From assembly GCA_012103325.1 (NCBI GenBank), contig WLWY01000020.1, positions 1 to 34,907 of the forward strand: a stretch of DNA of 34,907 nt, written 5' to 3'. A program made the position numbers and the translations under genes. How positions within the stretch are numbered: position 1 is the stretch's first letter; every line of letters starts with the position of its first letter. This stretch comes from Alphaproteobacteria bacterium (GTDB lineage Bacteria > Pseudomonadota > Alphaproteobacteria > UBA8366 > GCA-2717185). This document shows, in pieces, positions 1 to 8,501 of the stretch. Under the pieces are notes generated by a model. It ran no database searches. It was not told the origin of the DNA and worked only from the letters and a program-made list of their open reading frames with translations.

Positions 1-115
1 ACCCGCGCGTTCGGGCGGAACCGCCGATATCTTGTGTGTGCAGACGATAGACTCTACGCTTTTCGGTGCGCACCGCGCTGACATTGAACGCGCGACGAAT
101 GGAGAGGCTCCCCAA

Positions 116-1129
116 ATGGCAACGAATGATGCATGGCTCGCGCTCGTAGAAGAAGAAACGCTGGAGCCCAATCTCCCGATTTGCGACCCGCACCATCACC
201 TCTGGGAGTTCCGCCACGAGCGGGTCGAGCCGCGCTACCAGATGGACGAAATCCAGGCGGACCTGAATACCGGCCATAATATTGTCTCGACCGTCTTCAT
301 CGAATGCCGAGCCATGTATCGAGCAGACGGACCCGAGGCGCTGAAGTTTGTTGGCGAAGTCGAATTCGTCAACGGCATAGCGGCGATGAGCGCATCGGGT
401 CTCTACGGCCCGACGAGAGTTGCCGCCGGGATCATCAGTTCAGCCGACCTCATGATGGGCGCCGCCGCGGGCGAGACCCTGGATGCACAGATTGCTGCCG
501 GCGGCGGCCGCTTTCGCGGCATCCGGCGCAGCGGCACTTGGGATGCCAGTGATCAAGTCCGCAATTCCCGCGCCGACGCCACACCGGAACTGTTTCTGGA
601 CAAAAAGTTCCGCGAAGGCTTTGCCGAATTGGCGCCGCGCAACCTGACCTTCGAAGGCTGGTGCTATCACCCGCAAATTCCGGAACTGACCGACCTTGCC
701 CGCGCCTTTCCCGATACGACGATTATCCTGAACCATCTCGGCGGCCCCGTCGGCATGGGCCCTTATGCCGGCAAGCAGGATGAATATTTCGGGAAATGGC
801 AGTCGGATATCGCTGAGCTGGCAACCTGCCCCAACGTCGTCGCCAAGCTCGGCGGCATCAACATGGATACCAACGGTTATGATTGGCATCTGAACCCCAA
901 ACCGCCGACGAGCGAGGAACTGTGCGAGGCGACACGCAAATGGTACGAGCACATGCTGGAGAATTTCGGGGTCGACCGCTGCATGTTCGAGTCGAACTTC
1001 CCCGTCGACAAACTGTCGTGCAGCTACAACGTGCTGTGGAATTCGTTCAAGCGCTTGGCGGCGAATTATTCAGCCGACGAAAAAGCGAAGCTGTTCCATG
1101 ACACGGCGACGCGCGTGTATCGCCTCTGA
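116..1129 (+). CDS. Amidohydrolase, TIM-barrel (amidohydrolase 2 family)
   Basis: Predicted cytoplasmic metal-dependent hydrolase of 337 residues. The N-terminal DPHHHLWEF motif carries the metal-binding histidines of PF04909-type enzymes. LNHLGGP in the middle and FESNFPVD near the C-terminus fit the later metal and catalytic strands. Family members hydrolyse lactones or decarboxylate and hydrate aromatic-catabolism intermediates; the substrate cannot be read from sequence. The frame is open upstream to 32, but the ATG at 116 is preferred because a GGAGAGG ribosome-binding site ends about 8 bases before it and the family motif follows at normal distance. It converges with the zntB-like gene, with 9 bases between the stop codons. 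The 115 bases before it hold no gene that I can see. Confidence 0.85.
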   Translation: MATNDAWLALVEEETLEPNLPICDPHHHLWEFRHERVEPRYQMDEIQADLNTGHNIVSTVFIECRAMYRADGPEALKFVGEVEFVNGIAAMSASGLYGPTRVAAGIISSADLMMGAAAGETLDAQIAAGGGRFRGIRRSGTWDASDQVRNSRADATPELFLDKKFREGFAELAPRNLTFEGWCYHPQIPELTDLARAFPDTTIILNHLGGPVGMGPYAGKQDEYFGKWQSDIAELATCPNVVAKLGGINMDTNGYDWHLNPKPPTSEELCEATRKWYEHMLENFGVDRCMFESNFPVDKLSCSYNVLWNSFKRLAANYSADEKAKLFHDTATRVYRL

Positions 1130-1138
1130 GTAATTCGA

Positions 1139-2113
1139 TTAGAGCCAATGCAATCGTCGTAGCAGAAACAGCTCCGCCACGCCGAATAAGACCAATAGCC
1201 CGGTTACGGCCGCAAACGCCCAAGGCCAATCCGCAGCAGGTATGCCGGCAACGTTAATGCCAAGCAGCCCGGTAATCAGTGTCAGCGGCAGGAAGATGCC
1301 GGCAACAATCGACAGCACATACATGTTCTTGTTCATGCGTTCCGACAGATTGCTCGACAATTCGTCCTGAATGATCGCAGCGCGTTCGCGCACCATATCG
1401 ATATCTTCCACGAATAGGGTCAATCGATCCGCGCTGGAGCGAATATGCTGCCGCTCGCGTGGGGGTATCCAACTGATATCCTCAGCTGCCAAAGCGGCCA
1501 TGGCCTCGCGCTGCGGCGCAATGTAGCGGCGCAGTCCGATCACTTCGCGACGCAGGGCACGTAAACGGGTTCGCGTTTCATGCTCATTCTCGTCCAGAAT
1601 CATCTCTTCAAGCTGATCGACCTGATCGCTGATATTGGACACGACGTGGCTCATGCGCTCGCTGAGGCTGTCGGATAGATCGTCGAGGAGTTCGGCGCCG
1701 TTCTTCGGTCCGGTGCCGTCATGTAGATGCTTCTCGACATCGTTGACAGCCCGCAGCCGCCGTCGCTGCGTACTGACGATTATCCTGTCATTCGCCCAGA
1801 TCCGGATCGACACCATATCGGCTGGGTCCGCGCCCGGGTTCATGTTTACGCCACGGAGATTGAGCAACAAGCTATCGCCGAGCATCATGCAGCGCGGCCG
1901 CGTTTCGTCGGCAAGCAGTGCCTCGACGACAACTTCCGGAAACCGGCTTTCTTCGCGCAACCAAATCTTGGCGGCGAATTCGAGCATGTTCAGTTGGATC
2001 CACACACAGCGGTCGCCGGCCAGGTCCTTTGGCAACAAGGCACCACTCATTTTCTCGGCGGCACCCGTCCCGTCCAGATAATGGGCGGTGATCCAGCTAT
2101 CGTCTCGCTGCAT
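1139..2113 (-). CDS. zntB: ZntB-like CorA-family divalent metal transporter
   Basis: A 324-residue inner-membrane protein of the CorA/MIT superfamily. It has a long soluble, helix-rich N-terminal domain and two membrane segments at the extreme C-terminus. The loop between them contains GIN (about residues 285-287, in LLGINVAGIP). This is the ZntB variant of the CorA GMN signature, which points to zinc (or another divalent cation) rather than magnesium. The length fits the family. It starts 12 bases after the stop of the upstream amidohydrolase on the same strand, so it probably sits at the end of the acyl-CoA dehydrogenase operon. That would suit metal supply to a metal-dependent hydrolase, but this is inference. 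Direction of transport cannot be judged. Confidence 0.85.
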   Translation of the reverse strand: MQRDDSWITAHYLDGTGAAEKMSGALLPKDLAGDRCVWIQLNMLEFAAKIWLREESRFPEVVVEALLADETRPRCMMLGDSLLLNLRGVNMNPGADPADMVSIRIWANDRIIVSTQRRRLRAVNDVEKHLHDGTGPKNGAELLDDLSDSLSERMSHVVSNISDQVDQLEEMILDENEHETRTRLRALRREVIGLRRYIAPQREAMAALAAEDISWIPPRERQHIRSSADRLTLFVEDIDMVRERAAIIQDELSSNLSERMNKNMYVLSIVAGIFLPLTLITGLLGINVAGIPAADWPWAFAAVTGLLVLFGVAELFLLRRLHWL

Positions 2114-2125
2114 TTCAGGAGCCCG

Positions 2126-3271
2126 CTACTGCAGCGGAAAGCCGTACAGTTTCGCCGCATTCTCGCAAATCACCTTGCGCCGCGTCGCCTCCGGCAGATG
2201 CCCAACCTCGCGTTCCAGGAATTCCTGCGAGTCCGGCCACACACCGTCCGGATGCGGGAAATCGGATCCCCACATCACATTCTCCTCACCCAGCACGTCG
2301 AGCAGGCGAAGCCCGATATTGTCGGATTGATAAGTCGCCTTGCACTGCCGGTGCCAATAGTCGGACGGCTTCATCTTCAAGGTCAAATCCTTGAACTGAT
2401 CTTCCCACTCAAAGTCCATATGCTCGAGGACGTAGGGGATCCAGCCAATGCCGCTTTCGCCGATGACAAGTTTCACATCCGGGTATGTTTCCAGCACACC
2501 GCCGAAGATGACCTCCATCAAAACGCGCGACATGCCCATCTGGAAGCTGGTGATCTGCACCGCGAAGGCCTGGCGTTGCTGCATCGGCGCGAAACCGGTC
2601 GTGTCAACTTTGCGCTGCCCGATCGTGTGCACATGAACCGGCTGTTTCGCCGCGCTCGCCGCTGCCCAAAGCGGGTCCCAGTCGGGATGGTAAAGCGGCA
2701 GCATGTCGAGGCTGTTGGCGATTTCGATTCCGCGCACAGCGCCCCGCGCCGCAACACGTTCGATCTCAGCGACGGCCGCCGGTACATCGTGATTGGGAAC
2801 ACAGGCAATGCCGGCAAATCGGCCCGGTTGCGCATCGCTGAAATCCGCCAGCCAGGCATTGTAGATCGTCATCATCTCAATCGCGGCTTCCGGATCGCCA
2901 AGACGATTGCTAGCGCCCAGAATGCCGTACAGCACTTCGCCCCGGACCCCGTCGCGGTCCTGGTCCTTGACCCGCAGGTCCGGGTCTGTCAGCCGGCGGA
3001 TGCCCTTCTTACCGTCCTCGAACAGGCCCGTTTCCGCCATCCGATCGGAGCGATAGATCTGGCCGGGAACGTATTCCCGCCCGGCCGAGCCCATGCCGTT
3101 CATCAACCCAAACTCGCCGCCGCCCTTGCTGACCCATTTGGGCCCCTTTTCGCCCTCGGTCACATAGGGCATCCGGTCTTTCATTTGCCCGGAGGCATTG
3201 GAGGTGAACAGGTCGGGCGGTAGCCAGATCAAGTCGACATGACCGTCCGCGGATATGACGTCGTACTTCAT
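2126..3271 (-). CDS. Amidohydrolase family protein (PF04909 type)
   Basis: A 381-residue predicted metal-dependent hydrolase or decarboxylase. The N-terminus (YDVISADGHVDL) has the DGHxD form of the metal motif usual in this subgroup. VIGESGIGWIPYVLEH in the middle and MWGSDFPHPDGVWPDS near the C-terminus are typical of long PF04909 proteins that occur beside acyl-CoA dehydrogenases and CoA transferases. The ATG at 3271 is preferred over a GTG five codons upstream, because GGGGAGGG lies just before the ATG and would otherwise be inside the coding sequence. It follows the small acyl-CoA dehydrogenase by 56 bases and precedes zntB by 12, so co-transcription is likely. It is only distantly similar to the amidohydrolase at 116-1129. 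The substrate is unknown. Confidence 0.85.
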   Translation of the reverse strand: MKYDVISADGHVDLIWLPPDLFTSNASGQMKDRMPYVTEGEKGPKWVSKGGGEFGLMNGMGSAGREYVPGQIYRSDRMAETGLFEDGKKGIRRLTDPDLRVKDQDRDGVRGEVLYGILGASNRLGDPEAAIEMMTIYNAWLADFSDAQPGRFAGIACVPNHDVPAAVAEIERVAARGAVRGIEIANSLDMLPLYHPDWDPLWAAASAAKQPVHVHTIGQRKVDTTGFAPMQQRQAFAVQITSFQMGMSRVLMEVIFGGVLETYPDVKLVIGESGIGWIPYVLEHMDFEWEDQFKDLTLKMKPSDYWHRQCKATYQSDNIGLRLLDVLGEENVMWGSDFPHPDGVWPDSQEFLEREVGHLPEATRRKVICENAAKLYGFPLQ

Positions 3272-3327
3272 TTGAACCCTCCCCACTGCAAACGCCGCGG
3301 CCGGGAAAGCCGGCTGAGGCGTATGAG

Positions 3328-4452
3328 CTACATGTCCGAGTAGCGCTTCAGGTGATAGTTATGATCACCGAACAGCGTATCAATCATGGTCAGCCTTTTG
3401 AAGTAGTGGCCGACATTCATCTCGTCGGTCATGCCCATGCCGCCATGCAGCTGAACAGATTGCTGGCCAACGAAGCGCGCGCTCTCTCCGATCTGCACTT
3501 TGGCCGCCGACGTCGTTTTCGCCCGCTCCAGCGCCTCGGATTCGTCGAGTTTCATGGTCGCCAGGTAGCACATCGAACGCGCTTCCTCGCATTTGATGAA
3601 CATGTCGGCCATGCGGTGCTGCACCGCCTGGAACTTGCCGATCGGCTGACCGAACTGCTCGCGTGTCTTGAGATACTCATTCGTCGTATCGAGCAGCACA
3701 TCCATGCAGCCCACGGCTTCCGCGGATACCGCTGCGATACCATGCTGCACGACCGTCTCTATAAGCGACAAACCGTTGTCGACTTCGCCCAGCACGGCTT
3801 CCGCCTGCACATTGTCGAATGTCAGTTCGGACGCGCGCAGCCCGTCGACGGTCGGATAGTCGCGTCGCGACAATCCATTTGCGCCACCATCGACGAGGAA
3901 CACAGTGATGCCTTTCGCGTCGCGCGATCCGCCACCGGTCCGCGCCGAGACGACAATCTTGTCGGCGGCGGCGGCGTGGAAGACGACACCCTTCTCGCCA
4001 TTCAGAACGTAACTATCACCGCTTTTCTCCGCCTTGAATTCGACATCGTGCAGATCGTAGCGCGACTGCCTTTCGGCATAGGCGAAAGCCATCTTCACCT
4101 TGCCTTCGGCCAGTTTCGGCAGTAGATCCTGCTTCAGCGCCTCGCTGCCGCCTTGCAGCAGGAAGTTCGCGCCAAGAACAACCGTCGCGAAATAGGGTTC
4201 GACGACCAGGCCGCGGCCGAAGGCTTCCATCACCACCATGGTTTCAACCGGACCGCCGCCGAAGCCGCCATATTCCTCCGGCAGGGACGCGCCGAGCCAG
4301 CCAAGCTCGGCCATCTTGTTCCAGTTTTCCTCGCTATAGCCGTCGCTCGATCCGGCCAGTTCGCGCCGCTTGTCGAGATCGTATTCCTCGCGAATAAAGC
4401 GATCGACGCTATCTTTGAGTAGCTGTTGTTCTTCGTTGAGTGAAAAGTCCAT
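3328..4452 (-). CDS. Acyl-CoA dehydrogenase, PimD-like small subunit
   Basis: A 374-residue acyl-CoA dehydrogenase fold protein beginning MDFSLNEEQQLLKDSVDRFI, as in the pimeloyl-CoA dehydrogenase small subunit (PimD). The helical N-terminal domain, the beta domain and the C-terminal helices (YLKTREQFGQPIGKFQAVQH, then LHGGMGMTDEMNVGHYFKR) are all present. The C-terminal position that carries the catalytic glutamate in medium-chain enzymes reads FGDHN here. The alternative helix-G position reads QHGIAA, with no glutamate. I infer that it is the non-catalytic partner in a heteromeric enzyme with the gene 32 bases upstream. It uses FAD, and electrons would pass to electron-transfer flavoprotein. 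The exact acyl-CoA substrate is uncertain; dicarboxylyl-CoA is the best guess from resemblance to PimCD. Confidence 0.88.
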   Translation of the reverse strand: MDFSLNEEQQLLKDSVDRFIREEYDLDKRRELAGSSDGYSEENWNKMAELGWLGASLPEEYGGFGGGPVETMVVMEAFGRGLVVEPYFATVVLGANFLLQGGSEALKQDLLPKLAEGKVKMAFAYAERQSRYDLHDVEFKAEKSGDSYVLNGEKGVVFHAAAADKIVVSARTGGGSRDAKGITVFLVDGGANGLSRRDYPTVDGLRASELTFDNVQAEAVLGEVDNGLSLIETVVQHGIAAVSAEAVGCMDVLLDTTNEYLKTREQFGQPIGKFQAVQHRMADMFIKCEEARSMCYLATMKLDESEALERAKTTSAAKVQIGESARFVGQQSVQLHGGMGMTDEMNVGHYFKRLTMIDTLFGDHNYHLKRYSDM

Positions 4453-4484
4453 TTGCTTCCGCCACGTCCAAGTTACAGTTTGCG

Positions 4485-5681
4485 TTAGAGGCCAAGAACC
4501 ATCTTGGCGATGATATTTTTCTGAATTTCGTTGGTGCCGCCGTAGATCGACGTCTTGCGTATGTTGAAATAGGCCGGCGCCAGCGGCGGGGCCTCCGCGA
4601 AGCCGACAGGTTCCTCGTTCCAGCCATACTCCATCGCCTCCGGCATATAGGGATTGGCGTAGTAGCCCATCGCCTGCATCAGCAATTCGGAGATACGCTG
4701 CTGAATTTCCGTGCCGCGCAGTTTGAGCATGCTGACTTCCGCCCCAATCGGTGCGCCGCTTGCTGCCGTCATCAGGTAACGCAGGTCGGTATATTCCAAT
4801 GCCTGCAATTCGATTTCCACTTTCGCCACATCGCGCTTGAAATCGATATCGTCCATCAGGGTCTCGCCGCCCGCCTTGATGCCGCCCGCGATTTCCTTGA
4901 GACGCCCGACCTTCGCTTTCGAATTGCTGATCCCGGCCGTGCCGCCGCGCTCATGCTGCAACAGATATTTAGCGTAGGTCCAACCCTTGTTCTCTTCGCC
5001 AACGCGGTCTGCCACGGGGACCTTCACATCAGTAAAGTGGACCATGTTGACTTCATGCCCGCCATCGATGGTGATGATCGGTTTCACCTCAATACCGGGC
5101 TGGTCCATGTCGATCAGCAGGAACGAGATGCCTTCCTGTCTCTTGCCTTCATTGCTCGTCCGCACGAGGCAGAAGATCATATCGGCCCATTGCGCCAGGG
5201 TCGTCCAGGTCTTGGTCCCGTTGACGATGTAGTGGTCGCCATCGCGGACGGCCTTACATTGCAGGGACGCCAGATCCGAGCCTGATCCGGGTTCGGAATA
5301 ACCCTGGCACCACCAATCCTCGTTGTTCAGGATGCGTGGCAGATACTTCGCTTTCTGCTCATCCGATCCGAAAGTATAGATCACCGGGCCAACCATCTTG
5401 GTGCCGAACGCGATGACACGCGGCGCACCGGCGCGGCCACATTCTTCATCGAAGATGTAGCGCTCGACCGTCGACCAGCCGCAACCGCCATACTCCGCGG
5501 GCCAGGCAGGCGCCATCCAACCCTGCTTGGCCAGTATATTCTGCCAGCGGACGTGATCGTCCCGCTCAAGCCGCAACCCGCCCTTCATCTTGTCCTGGAT
5601 ATCGGACGGCAAATTCTCTTCGAGGAATGTTCGAACTTTCTGCTGGAATGCCAAATGCTCACCGGAGAATTCCAGGTTCAT
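4485..5681 (-). CDS. Acyl-CoA dehydrogenase, PimC-like large subunit
   Basis: A 398-residue flavin-dependent acyl-CoA dehydrogenase resembling the pimeloyl-CoA dehydrogenase large subunit (PimC). YSEPGSGSDLASL (about 128-140) is the family FAD/substrate signature and YGGTNEIQKNI is the C-terminal signature. The usual C-terminal catalytic glutamate is Gly here (YGGT), but Glu244 in LLQHERGG lies at the alternative helix-G position used by isovaleryl-CoA-type enzymes, so this subunit probably holds the active site. The ATG at 5681 is chosen because GAGGGAGC lies just upstream; a TTG six codons earlier would bury that site. It is the first gene of a minus-strand operon (large subunit, small subunit, amidohydrolase, ZntB), divergent from the CoA-transferase remnant. 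Confidence 0.88.
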   Translation of the reverse strand: MNLEFSGEHLAFQQKVRTFLEENLPSDIQDKMKGGLRLERDDHVRWQNILAKQGWMAPAWPAEYGGCGWSTVERYIFDEECGRAGAPRVIAFGTKMVGPVIYTFGSDEQKAKYLPRILNNEDWWCQGYSEPGSGSDLASLQCKAVRDGDHYIVNGTKTWTTLAQWADMIFCLVRTSNEGKRQEGISFLLIDMDQPGIEVKPIITIDGGHEVNMVHFTDVKVPVADRVGEENKGWTYAKYLLQHERGGTAGISNSKAKVGRLKEIAGGIKAGGETLMDDIDFKRDVAKVEIELQALEYTDLRYLMTAASGAPIGAEVSMLKLRGTEIQQRISELLMQAMGYYANPYMPEAMEYGWNEEPVGFAEAPPLAPAYFNIRKTSIYGGTNEIQKNIIAKMVLGL

Positions 5682-5699
5682 AGTTGCTCCCTCGGTCAA

Positions 5700-5720
5700 A
5701 GCCGCCTTAAATGTGCGGCT
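5700..5720. promoter_or_regulatory. Inverted repeat in the leader of the dehydrogenase operon
   Basis: AGCCGC and GCGGCT form a 6-bp stem around an AT-rich 9-base loop. It lies 19-39 bases upstream of the large-subunit ATG, in the 114-bp divergent spacer. It could be an operator half or a leader hairpin. Nothing in the sequence decides between them. Confidence 0.3.
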
Positions 5721-5795
5721 GGATTATCGCTCTTGCATCTCCGAGTATGACTATTGAGAGCCGCTAATCAACTATCTCACGAAAGGGAACGCGCG

Positions 5796-6321
5796 ATGCG
5801 TTACGAGGCGCCGTATAAGGGCCTGAAAGTCGTCGATTTGAGCCAGGGCGTGGCCGGACCCTATGTGGGAATGCTGCTGGCCCAATACGGTGCCGATGTC
5901 GTCAAGGTAGAGCCCCTCGGCGGCGACTGGTCGCGCTATATCAGCAAACGTTACGAAGACCATTCGGCCTTTTCCGTCCCGGCAAATCTCGGCAAACGGA
6001 GCATCGCGCTGGACGTGAAAGCGCCAGAAGGCGTCGAGATCATGAGCCATTTGCGTCGTGGACGCCGACGTGTTCATCGAGAGCTTCCGGCCCGGCGTCA
6101 TATAACGCCTCGGCTTCGACTATGAGGCGGTCAGCAAGGTGAATCCCGGCATCGGCCGCGTGCCAATCCCGAACGTGCCGGGCATCGAACCGATCGTTTA
6201 GGACACGCCGCTCGCCAAATCGCCGACCGTCGGCGAACATACGATGGAAATATTGCAGGGACTCGGCTACGACATAGACATCATCGTGGCCCTGGGCGAA
6301 AAGGGCGCCACGGGCGGGTAG
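5796..6321 (+). pseudogene. CaiB/BaiF (family III) CoA-transferase remnant
   Basis: Both ends of a class III CoA-transferase are readable but the gene is destroyed. The N-terminus (KGLKVVDLSQGVAGPYVGML, then QYGADVVKVEPLGGDWSR) is good until about 6055. There the frame changes, and the family sequence resumes as VDADVFIESFRPGVI followed by a TAA, then RLGFDYEAVSKVNPGI. The text then jumps directly to a C-terminal-like segment (GRVPIPNVPGIEP, a TAG, PTVGEHTMEILQGLGYD) ending at 6319-6321. Intact members have about 380-400 residues, so roughly 200 internal residues are missing. The ATG at 5796 has an AAAGGGA ribosome-binding site. An intact version would move CoA between carboxylic acids and would suit the adjacent acyl-CoA dehydrogenase operon. 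Confidence 0.9.
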
Positions 6322-6342
6322 TGCTGCCGAACCGAGGGAACC

Positions 6343-7293
6343 ATTCTGCTTATCGTCACCGTCACGCTGCCGCTGTTCTGCCTGATCCTGGCGGGGTATT
6401 TCGCCGCGCGCCGCAAGATGATCGACCGGCCGGGTATTCAGGGCCTGAATGGGTTCGTGTTCTATTTCACCCTACCCCTGATGTTGTTTCACACCATGGC
6501 GACGGCCCCGCTGCGCGAGAATTTCGACGGCGCCTTCGTCCTCGCCTGTTTGACCGCCGCAGTCGCCGTGCATCTGACCGGCATGGCCATCGCGCGCTGG
6601 GTCTTCAAACGTTCGCTGACCGAGCAGGCGATTCAAGGCATCGCCTGCTCGTTCGGAAACACGGTGTTCATCGCGCTACCGATCGCCACCGAACTGTTCG
6701 GCCCTGCGGCGGCGTTGCCGATGGCGCTGCTGATCACCATCGAGAACGGCATCATCATGCCGTTTACCGTCGCGCTGATCGAAATCGAGCGCGTCGACCG
6801 CGGCGCCCTATGGCGGGTACCACTAGCCGCATTGACCGCCATCTTGCGCAACCCCATTGTGATGTCGGTGCTGCTCGGTGCCACTGTGGCTATGTTCGAT
6901 ATCGACCTGCCCTCCCTGCTCGACGGTCTCGTCGTTCTGGTCAAGGGCGCGACCGTGCCTTGCGCCCTGTTCGCGATGGGTGCCACGCTCGCCGGATTAC
7001 CGCTGTCGGAGCGGGTATGGGAAACCAGTCTGCTGGTCACCCTCAAGCTGTTCGCCTACCCCGTCTTCATGTTCGCTGCAATGGCGCTGCTGCCCGATGT
7101 CGATCCGGTCTGGCGGTCGGTCGCGGTACTGTCGGCGGCCATGCCGATGGGCGCGAACGTCTATCTGATCGCGGCACGGTACAAAACCTATGAGGCGCGG
7201 TCTTCCACTGCGGTGCTGCTGTCTACAATGTGCTCTGTGGTCACCGTTTCCTTCCTGGCGCTTGCGCTCGCCGACGGACCGTTGAAATGGTGA
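6343..7293 (+). CDS. AEC-family (auxin efflux carrier type) transporter, ATT start
   Basis: Predicted inner-membrane permease of about 316 residues with roughly ten hydrophobic segments. Family features include GLNGFVFYFTLPLMLFHTMA near the N-terminus and VYLIAARYKTYEARSS in the last third. The first ATG in frame is 6418, but starting there removes the first membrane segment (LIVTVTLPLFCLILAGYFAA) that other members have. That segment is in frame upstream, and no ATG, GTG or TTG precedes it before the TAG at 6319. GAGGGA lies just before ATT (6343), so I propose ATT or the following CTG as the start, or a mutated start. It follows the CoA-transferase remnant and precedes the ArgE-like gene by 28 bases, suggesting one plus-strand operon. 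The substrate is unknown. Confidence 0.75.
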   Translation: MLLIVTVTLPLFCLILAGYFAARRKMIDRPGIQGLNGFVFYFTLPLMLFHTMATAPLRENFDGAFVLACLTAAVAVHLTGMAIARWVFKRSLTEQAIQGIACSFGNTVFIALPIATELFGPAAALPMALLITIENGIIMPFTVALIEIERVDRGALWRVPLAALTAILRNPIVMSVLLGATVAMFDIDLPSLLDGLVVLVKGATVPCALFAMGATLAGLPLSERVWETSLLVTLKLFAYPVFMFAAMALLPDVDPVWRSVAVLSAAMPMGANVYLIAARYKTYEARSSTAVLLSTMCSVVTVSFLALALADGPLKW

Positions 7294-7321
7294 CCGAAGC
7301 CGCCACGATGAAAGAAAGCCC

Positions 7322-8484
7322 ATGACCCTGCAAAGCCTCGATCTGATCCGCGATCTCATCGCGTTCGACACCACGAGCCGAGAGTCGAACCTCGAATTAA
7401 TCGACTATGTGGAAGCCTATCTCGGCAAGCTCGGCGTCGACTGCCTGCGCGTCTATGACGACGAGAAGCGCAAGGCAAACATCTACGCGACGCTCGGCCC
7501 GCAGGACAATCCGGCATTCTGCTGAGCGGGCACACCGACGTTGTCCCTGTCGATGGACAGGACTGGACCAGCGATCCCTTCACGGTGCGCGAGGCCGACG
7601 AACGGCTGTATGGCCGGGGTACGGCGGACATGAAAGGCTTCATCGCCATCGCGCTCGCCTATGCGCTGGAGATGCTCAAGCGTGGGCTAGAGACACCGAT
7701 CCACCTCGCTTTCTCCTATGACGAGGAGGTCGGCCATCTCGGCGCGCGGCGACTGGTGGAGATCATCCGCGACATGCCGGTGCGGCCCGCGATGTGCATC
7801 GTCGGCGAACCGACCGGCATGGACGTCATCGTCGCGCACAAGGGCAAGGCCAAGATGCGGGTGCATGTGCGCGGGCTGGAGGCGCATTCGAGCCTCGCCC
7901 CGCAAGCCGTCAACGCAATCGAATACGCCGCCGAACTGATCGCCTACATCAAGGGGATGGCGCGGCGCATCGAGAAGGAGGGCCCGTTCGACGACAAATT
8001 CGACTTGACCCATTCAACCATTCAAGTCGGCGTCATCCAGGGCGGCGTCTCGCTCAATATCGTACCGAACAGCTGCGTGTTCGAGTTCGAAATCCGTCAC
8101 CTACCGGATGACGACCCGAGCGCTTACGTCGCCGAGATCGAAGCCTTCGCCCGCGAGCATCTCGAACCGGCGATGCAGGCGATCGATCCTCGAACCGGCT
8201 TCACTTTCGAGGATATCGGCACCAATCTCAGCCTCAACATCGATCCGGGCGAAGACATCGTCGCCCTAGTCAAGCGGCTCACCGGCCGCAACGACCACGG
8301 CAAGGTCGCGTTCGGCACCGAGGCCGGCCTGTTCATGGAACGCGCCGGTATCCCCACCGTCGTTTGCGGCCCCGGTCACATCGCGCAAGCGCACAAGCCG
8401 GACGAGTTCATCGCCCTGGAGCAGATCGCGAAGGGCGAGGATTTCATGCAGCGGCTGATGGACTATGTGTGCGGCGACGCCTGA
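7322..8484 (+). pseudogene. argE: ArgE/DapE-type M20 deacylase, frameshifted
   Basis: Close to acetylornithine deacetylase in length (about 387 codons) and motifs: SGHTDVVPVDG and GRGTADMKG (metal ligands), SYDEEVGHLGARR (catalytic and metal-binding Glu pair), IVGEPTGMD, and C-terminal GPGHIAQAHKPDEF. The reading frame from 7322 stops at a TGA at 7523-7525 after 67 codons. The family sequence continues without loss in another frame from GGC at 7513. The expected text across the join is NPGILLSGHTDVV, so one base is missing near 7510-7515. No start codon with a ribosome-binding site lies just before the second part. It is either a recent one-base deletion or a base-calling error. Next to an AEC permease it may have been a catabolic N-acyl-amino-acid hydrolase rather than the biosynthetic enzyme. 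Confidence 0.85.
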
Positions 8485-8501
8485 CGCGCCAGTATCCTGA
8501 T

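Noticed and set aside
32..115. In-frame upstream extension of the first amidohydrolase
   Set aside because: The start codon at 32 lacks a ribosome-binding site, the extra 28 residues are unlike the family, and a good site precedes the ATG at 116.
1727..3223. Long plus-strand open frame (498 codons) opposite the zntB-like and amidohydrolase genes
   Set aside because: It is a shadow of two well-supported minus-strand genes and its translation shows no family motifs.
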